IMG/VR virus record: IMGVR_UViG_3300022821_000012
Coordinates: 1-64,000 of that record
DNA from: a virus
DNA: 64,000 nt
Direction: 5' to 3' (one strand)
How positions within the stretch are numbered: position 1 is the first letter of the stretch; every line of letters starts with the position of its first letter. The notes below the pieces were generated by a model, which was not told the origin of the DNA, did not search any database, and saw nothing but the letters and a program-made list of their open reading frames with translations. This document shows, piece by piece, positions 39,428 through 46,543 of the stretch. Position numbers and translations under genes: made by a program.

Positions 39428-39739
39428 TTACGGGCATTGGGTTCTTAAATCCCAAATCAAATTTTTAGCAATCTTATCATATTCACGATCAGCGAGTGCC
39501 TTCTGTTGTGTATAGGTGCCGTTGATAGCCCCCATCAATCCACTAAGCATTCCACGTGTATGGTAGGTTGCAGATAAACGATCCCATTCGGTTGACATTT
39601 GCGTTTCAAGAAACTTGATTTGCGCTTCTTTATTTGCACAATCAATCTTCATATAACGAAGGTCATAAATATCCATACGATGGGTAGAAGAACATCCCGC
39701 AAGGGTTGCTACTACTAGCAATGCTGCTGCGATCTTCAT
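39428..39739 (-). CDS. small lipoprotein
   Basis: The protein has 103 residues from the ATG at 39739: MKIAAALLVVATLAGCSSTH gives a lipobox LAGC with Cys16. The mature part is helical and polar (KFLETQMSTEWDRLSATYHT; QQKALADREYDKIAKNLIWD). No family recognised. Its ATG overlaps the stop of a small membrane protein gene. Confidence 0.7.
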   Translation of the reverse strand: MKIAAALLVVATLAGCSSTHRMDIYDLRYMKIDCANKEAQIKFLETQMSTEWDRLSATYHTRGMLSGLMGAINGTYTQQKALADREYDKIAKNLIWDLRTQCP

Positions 39740-39864
39740 GATAGCAACATAAATACAAGTGGCACGACAATCAGTAAAATGCCGCAAATGTTTTCGATGC
39801 GTTCGTCTTTTTTCATTTCTTCCTCGTCAGATTCTGGTTCAGTTACATTATCATCATTATACAT
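39736..39864 (-). CDS. small single-pass membrane protein
   Basis: The protein has 42 residues: an acidic N-terminus (TEPESDEEEMKKDERIEN) and a C-terminal transmembrane segment ICGILLIVVPLVFMLLS. Too short for routine gene finding. Both ends overlap neighbours by 4-8 bp (ATGTATAA, ATGA), supporting a real gene. Confidence 0.6.
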   Translation of the reverse strand: MYNDDNVTEPESDEEEMKKDERIENICGILLIVVPLVFMLLS

Positions 39865-40093
39865 TATCGTCGTCTGTTGTCAATCGTTTTCTTTCTAGAA
39901 TATCCGCAAATATTTTTTTTGGGTCTGTTTTTTCTTCTTTTTCTTTTTGCTTACGCTCTTTATATTTAATAGCCGACACTTCTCGCATACAGGACTTACA
40001 CCAAGATTGGTAATATCCAGTGGCTTTAATAAAGAAGAATTCGGTGGCTATTTCCTGTTCGATTTCACATCTAGGGCATTTTTTTTGATCCAT
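39857..40093 (-). CDS. zinc-ribbon protein
   Basis: The protein has 78 residues. Two Cys pairs, CPRC at the start and CKSC in YYQSWCKSCMREVSAIKYK, form a zinc ribbon like that seen at the head of some HNH proteins. The C-terminal half is a Lys/Glu helix. No nuclease residues follow. It may bind nucleic acid. Confidence 0.65.
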   Translation of the reverse strand: MDQKKCPRCEIEQEIATEFFFIKATGYYQSWCKSCMREVSAIKYKERKQKEKEEKTDPKKIFADILERKRLTTDDDNV

Positions 40094-40671
40094 TAGAACT
40101 CTATTTCAATTTCACTAATAGCTGCATAGTTTGCTTTCTTCTTTTTTGATATACTATTAAGTAATGTCCAACTTGATGCTATACCATCTGACCGCAACTT
40201 ATCACTTTTCTGTGTGAACTGTGAGTTTGATGGATCAAGAAAAGCCAAAATATCTGCTTCAGTATTATCGGGATATGAATCAATCCATTTTTTGCAGTTG
40301 AATGCAAACTCACGCTTGGTTTGCGACCACCAACTATGATAAACACTTTCACAAGATTCAGTATACTTACTGCCGACCAAATGATTGTTGGCAGCGTCAT
40401 CAAACAATGCTTCCTTCATCAATGGTGTAGGACGGATAAACCAACGGTAATCAGATACCAATGCCACAAATGTGCGATGCGTGAACATACGTGTTTTTGT
40501 TAATACATAAAGATGTTCTACACCTTTGACATCCAAGGTGACCATAGTAGGTTGCTCGGATAGTGATGCCCACATCGATTCCTTTTTCCACATTGAATCG
40601 ATTGGCACAAAGCTACTCGAATCGTTATCTGAATCTGAATCTGGTAGTGATACATTAATATTAAATGCCAT
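40093..40671 (-). CDS. unknown phage protein
   Basis: The protein has 192 residues, starting MAFNINVSLPDSDSDNDSSS (a disordered Ser/Asp head), then a Trp-rich globular part (HTRFVALVSDYRWF-like region, YHSWWSQTKREFAFNCKKWI). No family recognised. It shares a base with the zinc-ribbon gene and is 3 bp from the nucleotidyltransferase-like gene. Confidence 0.65.
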   Translation of the reverse strand: MAFNINVSLPDSDSDNDSSSFVPIDSMWKKESMWASLSEQPTMVTLDVKGVEHLYVLTKTRMFTHRTFVALVSDYRWFIRPTPLMKEALFDDAANNHLVGSKYTESCESVYHSWWSQTKREFAFNCKKWIDSYPDNTEADILAFLDPSNSQFTQKSDKLRSDGIASSWTLLNSISKKKKANYAAISEIEIEF

Positions 40672-40673
40672 AA

Positions 40674-41225
40674 TTAATACCCCGGATCATTGCGAAAATC
40701 ATATTGTAAATCAGAATCTGCGGAAAGCTTTGTAAGTGTTTCCTGTTTAATCTTGTAGCCGTATGCATAATATTTCACAAGGCGTTTCAGAATCGATTTC
40801 GGACGGTAGCTCACAATGTCAATGTCGTCTTCGTTCCAATCAGGATTGCCCCACGCCGAATAGCCATCTGAAATAAGTTGGGCTTGTGCGAAATCAAAGT
40901 CATTAACTACATCAAGTGGATTTTGAAACCACTGCTTCTTGATAAGTTGGACATCAATATCATCCGCACGGTATGTGACTGCGTTCTCGGAATCAAAGGC
41001 TACGCTGAACCCAGCGTCGGTTAGTCGATCCGCAATGATTTTTGATTGCTCTTGACTAGAACAATATACATCAAAATCCGACTTAACTGTTCTGCATTGT
41101 AGTAGTTGCCTAATGGCACCGCCCGCTACCCACGGACCTTTTTCAAAGTCTGGTCTAACATAATAGAATACGTGGGCTTGTTGGGGGGATACAGTGATCC
41201 CCCCAAGATGTGTTAACTCTTTCAT
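40674..41225 (-). CDS. nucleotidyltransferase-fold protein
   Basis: The protein has 183 residues. GPWVAGGAIRQLLQCRTVKS followed by DFDVYCSS is the pol-beta-type nucleotidyltransferase nucleus (GG..R......SDxD). DIDVQLIKKQ supplies the third acidic strand. It is shorter than CCA enzymes and lacks their RNA-binding part. Small phage proteins of this fold are frequent, with unknown targets. Confidence 0.75.
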   Translation of the reverse strand: MKELTHLGGITVSPQQAHVFYYVRPDFEKGPWVAGGAIRQLLQCRTVKSDFDVYCSSQEQSKIIADRLTDAGFSVAFDSENAVTYRADDIDVQLIKKQWFQNPLDVVNDFDFAQAQLISDGYSAWGNPDWNEDDIDIVSYRPKSILKRLVKYYAYGYKIKQETLTKLSADSDLQYDFRNDPGY

Positions 41226-41392
41226 AGTGGTGATGTGCCAGTCAATAAACGGTTCACTGCGGCTTCTGCTTGATAGTCTTCGGTGTTGTCAACATTGTTT
41301 CTAACAAACCGAACAGCAGCATCGTGGTCTAGTTGAAGTCCGAAGATAGCCTCGTCGGCAGCGTCGTGTAGTTCTTTTTCAAAAGCATCCAT
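41222..41392 (-). CDS. small unknown protein
   Basis: The protein has 56 residues: MDAFEKELHDAADEAIFGLQ, then DHDAAVRFVRNNVDNTEDYQ. It is acidic and helical. It is the first gene of a unit after a sigma70 promoter, with an AGGAGAAA ribosome site and ATGA coupling to the nucleotidyltransferase-like gene. Confidence 0.7.
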   Translation of the reverse strand: MDAFEKELHDAADEAIFGLQLDHDAAVRFVRNNVDNTEDYQAEAAVNRLLTGTSPL

Positions 41393-41431
41393 ACTATTTC
41401 TCCTATAAAGGTTGGTTTAACTCAATGAACT

Positions 41432-41460
41432 ATTATACTACATTAGGAAGGGTTAGTCAA
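41432..41460 (-). promoter_or_regulatory. sigma70-like promoter
   Basis: TTGACT-N17-TATAAT on the minus strand, heading the unit that starts at 41392. Confidence 0.8.
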
Positions 41461-41465
41461 CATTA

Positions 41466-41855
41466 TTATGATTGTCTTAGTGTAAGATTTACAGCAAAAA
41501 GGTCACGTTGTTTTTTCAATCGAATGATAAAACCTTGTCTGCCGCCATCAAGCATCGGATATTGCCATTTTCTAATACCAATCTTATTCTTCTTACATTT
41601 TTCAAGGAGTTCTATAAACTTGTCACCTTGTCTGCCGCCAATCCTCGCATATTGCCAGTTTTTAATACCAATCTTATTCTTCTTACAGTATTCAAGGATT
41701 TCTATAAACTCGTCATAATCTGCCGTTATGATGTTAGGCTCCCAGTCATTAACTATCGTTCGCTGATCCACCCCCAACCACCAGCTGGGAACATCACGCT
41801 TGTTTTGTTTATCGGGATCATACGAAGATTCCCACGCTTTTGATTTTTTACTCAC
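41466..41855 (-). CDS. unknown protein with two internal repeats
   Basis: The protein has 129 residues from the GTG at 41855, which overlaps the upstream stop by 8 bp; the long upstream extension is a shadow of the lipoprotein gene. Residues in FIEILEYCKKNKIGIKNWQY and FIELLEKCKKNKIGIRKWQY are two copies of a 28-30 residue unit ending GGRQG, so it is a repeat protein. A possible binding role is inference. Confidence 0.7.
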   Translation of the reverse strand: MSKKSKAWESSYDPDKQNKRDVPSWWLGVDQRTIVNDWEPNIITADYDEFIEILEYCKKNKIGIKNWQYARIGGRQGDKFIELLEKCKKNKIGIRKWQYPMLDGGRQGFIIRLKKQRDLFAVNLTLRQS

Positions 41856-42213
41856 GGACACATTCCTCTGTTCCATTAACCAAATCATAACAAATCTTTT
41901 CAGTGACACATACGCCACCATCACAAATGCTGTAGATGCGCTTGTTGCCTGTTCGTGCTGGTGGTGGCGGTGCCTCACGTACGCTGCGGTCACCATGAAT
42001 ATCAAGTTCAAGGCATTCATAACTGTATGCCGTTTCGCAACGTTTACGGAATTGCCACATCTGAAAGTCCCTACCCTTTTGACCAGTCTTGCCAGCCCAC
42101 GATTTTGGTTGGTTTTCTTCCCACTGAAGTTGTCGCTCGTAACTTGATAACTCACGCACACAACCCGTTAAAACGATTGCAGCCATTGTAATGGTTACAA
42201 CAATAGTTTTCAT
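41848..42213 (-). CDS. lipoprotein
   Basis: The protein has 121 residues from the ATG at 42213. MKTIVVTITMAAIVLTGCVR gives lipobox LTGC with Cys18. The mature part has further Cys pairs (CETAYSYEC, CDGGVCVTEKIC) and a Pro-rich stretch (APPPPARTG). Probably an outer-membrane or periplasmic lipoprotein. Function unknown. Confidence 0.75.
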   Translation of the reverse strand: MKTIVVTITMAAIVLTGCVRELSSYERQLQWEENQPKSWAGKTGQKGRDFQMWQFRKRCETAYSYECLELDIHGDRSVREAPPPPARTGNKRIYSICDGGVCVTEKICYDLVNGTEECVRE

Positions 42214-42563
42214 TTCCAATACTCCACTTTTTTATAGTCAGCCGATAGGTCAAAGAACATTCGGGATTTTTCGTCATCTATTACGAAATCAATATCATCG
42301 ATTTGAACATCAGCACATTCTGTTAGATATGCAACCAGTATTTTTTCAAACCCGTCCATATTAGAAATCGTTACACGACGATTATATACTTCGGCTTTGT
42401 CAACCCCAAACATTTCTATGTCTGCGGTCGATGCGTAGCGAAAAATGAACTCCAAATCTTCACGAACGTGCTGTATTCTTTCTTCACGATCCGATGCGAC
42501 ATACTCATAGTAATCCAACCGGAATATATTTGAGTCTGATAAATATCGTAGTTCGCCGTTCAT
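42210..42563 (-). CDS. unknown phage protein
   Basis: The protein has 117 residues, acidic, alpha/beta (EDLEFIFRYASTADIEMFGV; DVQIDDIDFVIDDEKSRMFF). No family recognised. Overlaps the phosphoesterase gene by 4 bp and the lipoprotein gene by 4 bp. Confidence 0.65.
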   Translation of the reverse strand: MNGELRYLSDSNIFRLDYYEYVASDREERIQHVREDLEFIFRYASTADIEMFGVDKAEVYNRRVTISNMDGFEKILVAYLTECADVQIDDIDFVIDDEKSRMFFDLSADYKKVEYWK

Positions 42564-43312
42564 ATCTCTACTGTCAAATCCTCGTCAAAGTTAGGATTAA
42601 GTTCGCTCCCTTTGTAACCTCTCGGATTACATACCACACGTGTGTCGCCGACCATATAATCAAATGAATCGTGAACGTGACCGTGGCAGAATAATGCCGG
42701 TTTCGTGTCCAATATAAGGTCAGACAAATCACTGGCATAACATCCAGACAACTTATCGCCTCGGAATCTTGCGTGAATACTCTTATACGTTGGTGCGTGA
42801 TGCGTTACAACCACGTCGCCTTCCTTAACGTTATCAGCAAGGAACATCTTTGACACGTTATGTCTGGTGTGAATACCCTGTGGTTTAATAATCGAATACT
42901 TCTCGTCACGGATTTGCCTGTAATCATTCATCGACGATTGTGCAGCGTGATACGTAAGTGGATCGCCTTTATTAAAATCAGACCACAATGTGCAGCCGTG
43001 GAAATTTACACCATCCAGCATCACTGAACTATCATCAAGGACATGCACATTACTTGGTAGACTTTCGACAGTATGACGTTTCACGCTATCAAAGTTACTC
43101 TTATAAAACTCATGATTGCCGTATACATAGACAACGTGCGGAAAATGTTTAGACATTTCCACAATCCATTGCACACGGCTTTTAGTAGTGATATCCCCCG
43201 CCAGAACAAGCACATCTGCCCCATTCCAGTTTGGGTTGTAAAGTGCGTCACAAAACTCCATTGGAGTATTGTCAAATTCGAGATGAACGTCACTGAGTAA
43301 GCGTATTTTCAT
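42560..43312 (-). CDS. calcineurin-type metallophosphoesterase
   Basis: The protein has 250 residues. The metal-site motifs are all present and in order: SDVHLEF, LVLAGDITTKS, VYVYGNHEFYKS, VVVTHHAPTYKS, LFCHGHVHDSFDY. The family cleaves phosphodiesters or phosphomonoesters using two metals; the substrate is unknown. Length typical. Shares one base with the upstream stop (43312). Confidence 0.93.
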   Translation of the reverse strand: MKIRLLSDVHLEFDNTPMEFCDALYNPNWNGADVLVLAGDITTKSRVQWIVEMSKHFPHVVYVYGNHEFYKSNFDSVKRHTVESLPSNVHVLDDSSVMLDGVNFHGCTLWSDFNKGDPLTYHAAQSSMNDYRQIRDEKYSIIKPQGIHTRHNVSKMFLADNVKEGDVVVTHHAPTYKSIHARFRGDKLSGCYASDLSDLILDTKPALFCHGHVHDSFDYMVGDTRVVCNPRGYKGSELNPNFDEDLTVEI

Positions 43313-43536
43313 TACATCGCTTCTGCGTTAAGGTCGTAGAACTCGGTGTCGCCGTAGTTTGAAATCACTGGAACATTGCGACCGTTGACAGTTGCTTCGG
43401 CGATAAGTGCACCGTCTTCATTGGTCACAACATTGCGAACAACTCGGGACAACTCAGCGAAACCTTCGCTGGTGTTCAATGCATTGTCAAAGAACTTTGC
43501 GTTCTGTGCGGCGGTGATAAAAACGGTAACTTTCAT
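43312..43536 (-). CDS. small unknown protein
   Basis: The protein has 74 residues: MKVTVFITAAQNAKFFDNAL, then VTNEDGALIAEATVNGRNVP, a small beta/alpha protein. It has GGGAGAACCC as a ribosome region and a sigma70 promoter upstream. No family recognised. Confidence 0.68.
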   Translation of the reverse strand: MKVTVFITAAQNAKFFDNALNTSEGFAELSRVVRNVVTNEDGALIAEATVNGRNVPVISNYGDTEFYDLNAEAM

Positions 43537-43564
43537 TTGGGTTCTCCCTATTGATTACTTATAC

Positions 43565-43592
43565 ATAATAGCAGAATCGGTATGAATGTCAA
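43565..43592 (-). promoter_or_regulatory. sigma70-like promoter
   Basis: TTGACA-N16-TATTAT on the minus strand upstream of the 43536 gene; it overlaps the 3' end of a small membrane protein gene. Confidence 0.72.
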
Positions 43593-43723
43593 GAAGTTTT
43601 TTTGTGCCATACACAACTAACTCTTATGTCTCCCTTATCAAGTTTAATGGCAAATATTGTATCTGGATTAAATGCTGTCGTATTGAAAATCAATAGTCCT
43701 GCTACACAAGCTATTCCTAGCAT
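43589..43723 (-). CDS. small exported or membrane protein
   Basis: The protein has 44 residues: a hydrophobic start MLGIACVAGLLIFNTTAFNP that could be a signal or anchor, and a short polar end with a Cys (RVSCVWHKKTS). It begins 1 bp after the upstream stop, suggesting coupling. Weakly supported because of its length. Confidence 0.45.
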   Translation of the reverse strand: MLGIACVAGLLIFNTTAFNPDTIFAIKLDKGDIRVSCVWHKKTS

Positions 43724-43724
43724 A

Positions 43725-44027
43725 TTACACAGTCCTCACTTCTACTGTAATGGATTGGACTTCAACCACTTTCCATTCCTGTTCCCGATCTTTCCAATTT
43801 TTAACGCAATCGGCGTTGGATTGGTCGCCGTCACGAACATATAGCTCATACAACTTCTTTCCACTCGCCACATTTTTATCGGCACGATCTTGGTGATATT
43901 TTCTAGCCTTTTCAGCACCTTTTTCATTTTCGTATCTTTTTGCTAATTCAATATTTTTTGGATCAGCCGTATTAGCGTTACTTGTAATCAAGTATTTCCC
44001 GCTCATTATATCTTTAATTACAAACAT
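43725..44027 (-). CDS. unknown phage protein
   Basis: The protein has 100 residues from the ATG at 44027 (MFVIKDIMSGKYLITSNANT). The centre is a Lys/Arg/Glu helix with a small beta-rich head and tail (WKVVEVQSITVEVRTV). Promoter at 44058-44086. No family recognised. Confidence 0.65.
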   Translation of the reverse strand: MFVIKDIMSGKYLITSNANTADPKNIELAKRYENEKGAEKARKYHQDRADKNVASGKKLYELYVRDGDQSNADCVKNWKDREQEWKVVEVQSITVEVRTV

Positions 44028-44057
44028 TCTAAATCTCCATTTCATTTATTATTATGG

Positions 44058-44086
44058 AGTATACGCAAAAAAATAGGGACTGTCAA
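44058..44086 (-). promoter_or_regulatory. sigma70-like promoter embedded in a terminator
   Basis: TTGACA-N17-TATACT on the minus strand. The TTGACA lies in the loop of the pstS terminator hairpin, and the -10 follows the T run. Confidence 0.78.
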
Positions 44087-44097
44087 GCCCCTATTTC
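44067..44097 (-). terminator. terminator after pstS
   Basis: On the minus strand, AAATAGGG pairs with CCCTATTT around a 10-nt loop, followed by a T run. Confidence 0.85.
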
Positions 44098-44113
44098 CTT
44101 ATATCGTATATGA

Positions 44114-45118
44114 TTATTTAACTTTTCGTTTTCGAACAGTTCCTTCTGGTGCCGGGATAAGACCCTTATCAGAAAGATATCCGTATTCACCCGTTGCCTT
44201 TTCACTGATAAACTCACTAACATATTCTTCAATACCAGCTATACTGCCAACGTGCTGTTCTTTCACATAAAAGAACAATGACCTAGACACTGGATAAGAA
44301 CCATCAGAGATGTTTTCAAATGTTGGCAACACACCATTGATGTGTGAACCTTGAACCTTATCACTGTTATTCTCTAGAAAGCTAAATCCAAAGATACCAA
44401 CAGCATTCTTATTAGCCGATAGCTTTTGAACAATCAAGTTGTCGTTCTCGCCAGCTTCTACATAAGCACCATCTTCACGTAGACCATGTGCTACTGCTTT
44501 GAACTTTTTCTTATCTGTCTTGCGAAGTTCTTTCAATGAAGGGAATGTCTTTGCGCCTTTTTCCATAACCAATTCAAGGAACGCATCTCGTGTACCTGAC
44601 GTTGGTGGCGGTCCTAATATTTCAATCTTAATTTCTGGTAAGTTAATACCAATGTCATTCCATGTTTCATTTGGATTAGCGATTAACTCGCCATTTGCAT
44701 CAGGAATAAACTTAGCTAAAGCCAAGAATAAATCACGAACGGTTAAGTCAAGATGTGTTGCTCCCTTTGCGTTAGCGATAGCAATACCATCAAAGCCAAC
44801 TAAAACCTCGGTTACATCAGTCACGCCGTTCTTTGCGCATAGTTTGATTTCAGAAGGTTTGATTTGTCTTGATGCGTTCGTAATGTCTGGGAATTGTGTT
44901 CCAACACCACTGCAAAATAGTTTCAAGCCGCCGCCTGATCCCGTAGATTCGACGACTGGTGTTTTGAAGGAGGTTGTATTGCCGAATGATTCAGCAACGG
45001 TAGTTGAAAATGGGTAAACGGTAGAACTGCCTACGATGCGAATTTGGTCACGTGCTTCAGCAGTTGTTGCCACAAGCAAAAATGCCGTTGCGGCGACGGC
45101 TAGTAGATTTAGTTTCAT
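44114..45118 (-). CDS. pstS: PstS phosphate-binding protein
   Basis: The protein has 334 residues. The signal peptide MKLNLLAVAATAFLLVATTA is followed by the PstS start IRIVGSSTVYPFSTTVAESF. TGSGGGLKLFCSGVG, ITNASRQIKPSE and GTRDAFLEL are the phosphate-contact loops. It would bind phosphate in the periplasm for the host PstCAB transporter. Phage pstS genes are known from marine myoviruses, where they are induced by host phosphate starvation. Pho-box-like repeats lie upstream. Confidence 0.96.
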   Translation of the reverse strand: MKLNLLAVAATAFLLVATTAEARDQIRIVGSSTVYPFSTTVAESFGNTTSFKTPVVESTGSGGGLKLFCSGVGTQFPDITNASRQIKPSEIKLCAKNGVTDVTEVLVGFDGIAIANAKGATHLDLTVRDLFLALAKFIPDANGELIANPNETWNDIGINLPEIKIEILGPPPTSGTRDAFLELVMEKGAKTFPSLKELRKTDKKKFKAVAHGLREDGAYVEAGENDNLIVQKLSANKNAVGIFGFSFLENNSDKVQGSHINGVLPTFENISDGSYPVSRSLFFYVKEQHVGSIAGIEEYVSEFISEKATGEYGYLSDKGLIPAPEGTVRKRKVK

Positions 45119-45161
45119 TTGTTGATTTCCTTTAAATGATTATTCCTTATTATATCACAAA

Positions 45162-45169
45162 TATTTATA
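45162..45169 (-). promoter_or_regulatory. late-type box upstream of pstS
   Basis: TATAAATA on the minus strand, 43 nt before the pstS ATG; a TATAAT at about 45151 may serve as an alternative sigma70 -10. Confidence 0.5.
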
Positions 45170-45176
45170 TACTTGC

Positions 45177-45206
45177 AATTTAAGGTTTTGTTACACATTT
45201 GTTAAG
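45177..45206 (-). promoter_or_regulatory. Pho-box-like triple repeat upstream of pstS
   Basis: Three 8-bp units on the minus strand, CTTAACAA, TGTAACAA and CTTAAATT (45199-45206, 45188-45195, 45177-45184), have exact 3-bp spacers, an 11-bp period. Tandem 8-bp units with 3-bp gaps are the layout of PhoB-type boxes in marine cyanobacteria and their phages. Confidence 0.65.
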
Positions 45207-45212
45207 GTTTTA

Positions 45213-45449
45213 TTATGTCGATACCCCATCCCATTTCCAAAACGGGAAAGAGTTATTCGAGGCGGGTCTACCTAAAGAACACCCCTCATCTTCGGTGCGA
45301 GTAGGATGAAAGCAGGGTCCATCTGGTTCAGAATACATATGATCTTTGTTATAGGTAGGATCGCCGTCATATATGCAGGTACTACAGTTCTTATTTTGTG
45401 GCATATGCAATGCTTCCCAAAACTTTTCTTTCTTAGTCTTGTTTTTCAA
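45213..45449 (-). CDS. tiny Cys-rich protein of the MNKxxFW family
   Basis: The protein has 78 residues from a TTG at 45449, 8 nt after GGAGG inside the end of purS. The head KNKTKKEKFWEALHMPQNKN is followed by CSTC and two more Cys, and the tail is FPFWKWDG. It overlaps purS by 17 bp. Function unknown. Confidence 0.8.
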   Translation of the reverse strand: MKNKTKKEKFWEALHMPQNKNCSTCIYDGDPTYNKDHMYSEPDGPCFHPTRTEDEGCSLGRPASNNSFPFWKWDGVST

Positions 45450-45648
45450 TGGTAAAATCCTCCATAACTGGATTGACAATGTGTTTAACAATCTCGTTAA
45501 TATCATCATCTGTTTCAATGTAAAATACCTTACCGATGCGGGTGCTTTTTAGCATATCGAATCCCATACCGTGTAGGGCATTGGTTACAGCCACGCCAGC
45601 ATTGTCACGAATACCGTCACGTAATGTTGTCGTTATTTTATATCTCAT
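45433..45648 (-). CDS. purS: PurS subunit of FGAM synthetase
   Basis: The protein has 71 residues. MRYKITTTLRDGIRDNAGVA, NALHGMGFDMLKSTRIGKVF and IVNPVMEDFTIE match the PurS pattern (xVxLKxGVxDPxGxAVxxAL..LGF..V...RxGK...NPVIEDYxIE). PurS bridges PurL and PurQ in bacteria with the split enzyme. The phage gene is alone here; purQ and purL are not in the window. It may boost purine synthesis using host partners. Confidence 0.9.
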   Translation of the reverse strand: MRYKITTTLRDGIRDNAGVAVTNALHGMGFDMLKSTRIGKVFYIETDDDINEIVKHIVNPVMEDFTIEKQD

Positions 45649-45712
45649 CAAATTCCCCTTTTAATGTTGCCCAAAAGAACTTGTCACCTTCTATTTTTTT
45701 CATGTTCATTCC
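45641..45712 (-). other. micro-ORF resembling a family head only
   Basis: A 23-codon frame MNMKKIEGDKFFWATLKGEF, then DEI, stops inside the purS start (GATATAA). It keeps the family's KxFWxxL head but has no Cys core. It may be a decayed copy or a translational lead for purS. Confidence 0.4.
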
Positions 45713-45835
45713 CTTATTCCATCCCATTCCCACATACATGGTTCGCATGTTGTAGTTATGCGTTGACCCATCTGTTTTTTACAATAAATCTGTGCGTTTG
45801 CATAAATCCTGCCAAAACTTTTCTTTATCGTCCAT
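45713..45835 (-). pseudogene. frameshifted member of the Cys-rich family
   Basis: From the ATG at 45835 the frame reads MDDKEKFWQDL and soon stops. The next frame then encodes the rest of a family member: YANAQIYCKKQMGQRITTTC with EPCMWEWDGIRE. One base near 45805-45811 separates the two halves. Either a real frameshift or a base error. Its ATG overlaps the end of the member at 45825-46016. Confidence 0.7.
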
Positions 45836-46016
45836 AACAATGTTCGCCATTCCACTCCCAATACTCGTCACGCCCCCCACTACATATTGTCATGCCCACT
45901 GGATTCATACAATCGCTTAGTAAACCCGATGAAGCGAAATGAATACAGTTGCGGCAACCTCGTCTATTCAACGGCGGCTTTGATAAATCCTGCCAAAACT
46001 TTTCCCTGTCGTTCAT
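45825..46016 (-). CDS. tiny Cys-rich protein of the MNKxxFW family
   Basis: The protein has 63 residues from the ATG at 46016, which overlaps the upstream HNH stop (ATGA). MNDREKFWQDLSKPPLNRRG, CRNC and two further Cys, then YWEWNGEHCYGR. The head is nearly identical to that of the frameshifted neighbour (EKFWQDL), so the pair is a recent duplication. Confidence 0.82.
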   Translation of the reverse strand: MNDREKFWQDLSKPPLNRRGCRNCIHFASSGLLSDCMNPVGMTICSGGRDEYWEWNGEHCYGR

Positions 46017-46294
46017 TTCCCGTGGTATTGCCACATTACTGCATTGCATCTGGCATGAACCGCACCTTCGGTCATACCAGTATCATGATCATGCTGTAAG
46101 TGAACAGGATGCTTAAAGAAGTTCGGCGGGAATAACCGACGATTAACATCTGTATCCATAATCTCAGTGGTAGGATTATCGGTAAGTGCGTTCTCACACC
46201 ACCAACATTTTCCGTCTTGAATGCGAATGTATTCTTCACGGACTTCACGACGCTCGCGTGCACCGATTCTCGTATAGTTTATAGGTAGTTTCAT
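46013..46294 (-). CDS. endonuclease VII-like HNH nuclease
   Basis: The protein has 93 residues. IQDGKCWWCENAL gives the first zinc pair, HLQHDHDTGMTEGAVHARCN the HNH core (DHDxxTG...C..CN), as in the recombination endonuclease VII family. It may act in junction resolution or as a homing enzyme. The promoter at 46337-46366 serves it. Confidence 0.82.
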   Translation of the reverse strand: MKLPINYTRIGARERREVREEYIRIQDGKCWWCENALTDNPTTEIMDTDVNRRLFPPNFFKHPVHLQHDHDTGMTEGAVHARCNAVMWQYHGK

Positions 46295-46308
46295 TTAGTA
46301 TTCTCCAT

Positions 46309-46350
46309 AAAAAAAGCCCATACCAGTTTATATACTAGTATAGGGCTTTT
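46309..46350. terminator. bidirectional terminator
   Basis: AAAAGCCCATAC pairs with GTATAGGGCTTTT (one bulge) across a 14-nt loop, with A and T runs outside. It ends the tiny-gene unit (46973-46370) and overlaps the -10 of the next promoter. Confidence 0.8.
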
Positions 46351-46366
46351 GATGTGGTGTTGTCAA
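46337..46366 (-). promoter_or_regulatory. sigma70-like promoter overlapping a terminator
   Basis: TTGACA-N18-TATACT on the minus strand, with the -10 inside the terminator hairpin. It serves the HNH gene at 46294. Confidence 0.7.
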
Positions 46367-46369
46367 GAC

Positions 46370-46543
46370 TTATTTGCTTTGTGCAGATACCTTCTTGAAT
46401 GCAATAAGACCTTCTTTTGCAGCTTTGCGCTGTGCTTCAAGACCTTGTTCAATCGCACTGAAATAGTTGCTCTGCATCTTTTCCATTGCTGTTACGAAAC
46501 CTTCGGGTGTGAAAGCTTTTTGCATATCTTCTAATTTAAACAT
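46370..46543 (-). CDS. small phasin-like helical protein
   Basis: The protein has 57 residues: MFKLEDMQKAFTPEGFVTAM, then MQSNYFSAIEQGLEAQRKAA with KEGLIAFKKVSAQSK. The amphipathic helix with repeated E/Q/A/K resembles the phasin signature, but the protein is very short. It lies in a series of tiny coupled genes (46973-46370) before a terminator. Confidence 0.62.
   Translation of the reverse strand: MFKLEDMQKAFTPEGFVTAMEKMQSNYFSAIEQGLEAQRKAAKEGLIAFKKVSAQSK

Noticed and set aside
39840-39890. TTGACA-N16-TATAAT on the minus strand inside the zinc-ribbon/small membrane gene junction
   Set aside because: The -10 overlaps the ATG and first codons of the small membrane gene, whose coupling with the upstream stop explains the sequence; the hexamers are probably fortuitous.
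41856-42161. N-terminal extension of the 41466 repeat protein
   Set aside because: It is the out-of-frame shadow of the lipoprotein gene; a GTG overlapping the lipoprotein stop is the likely start.
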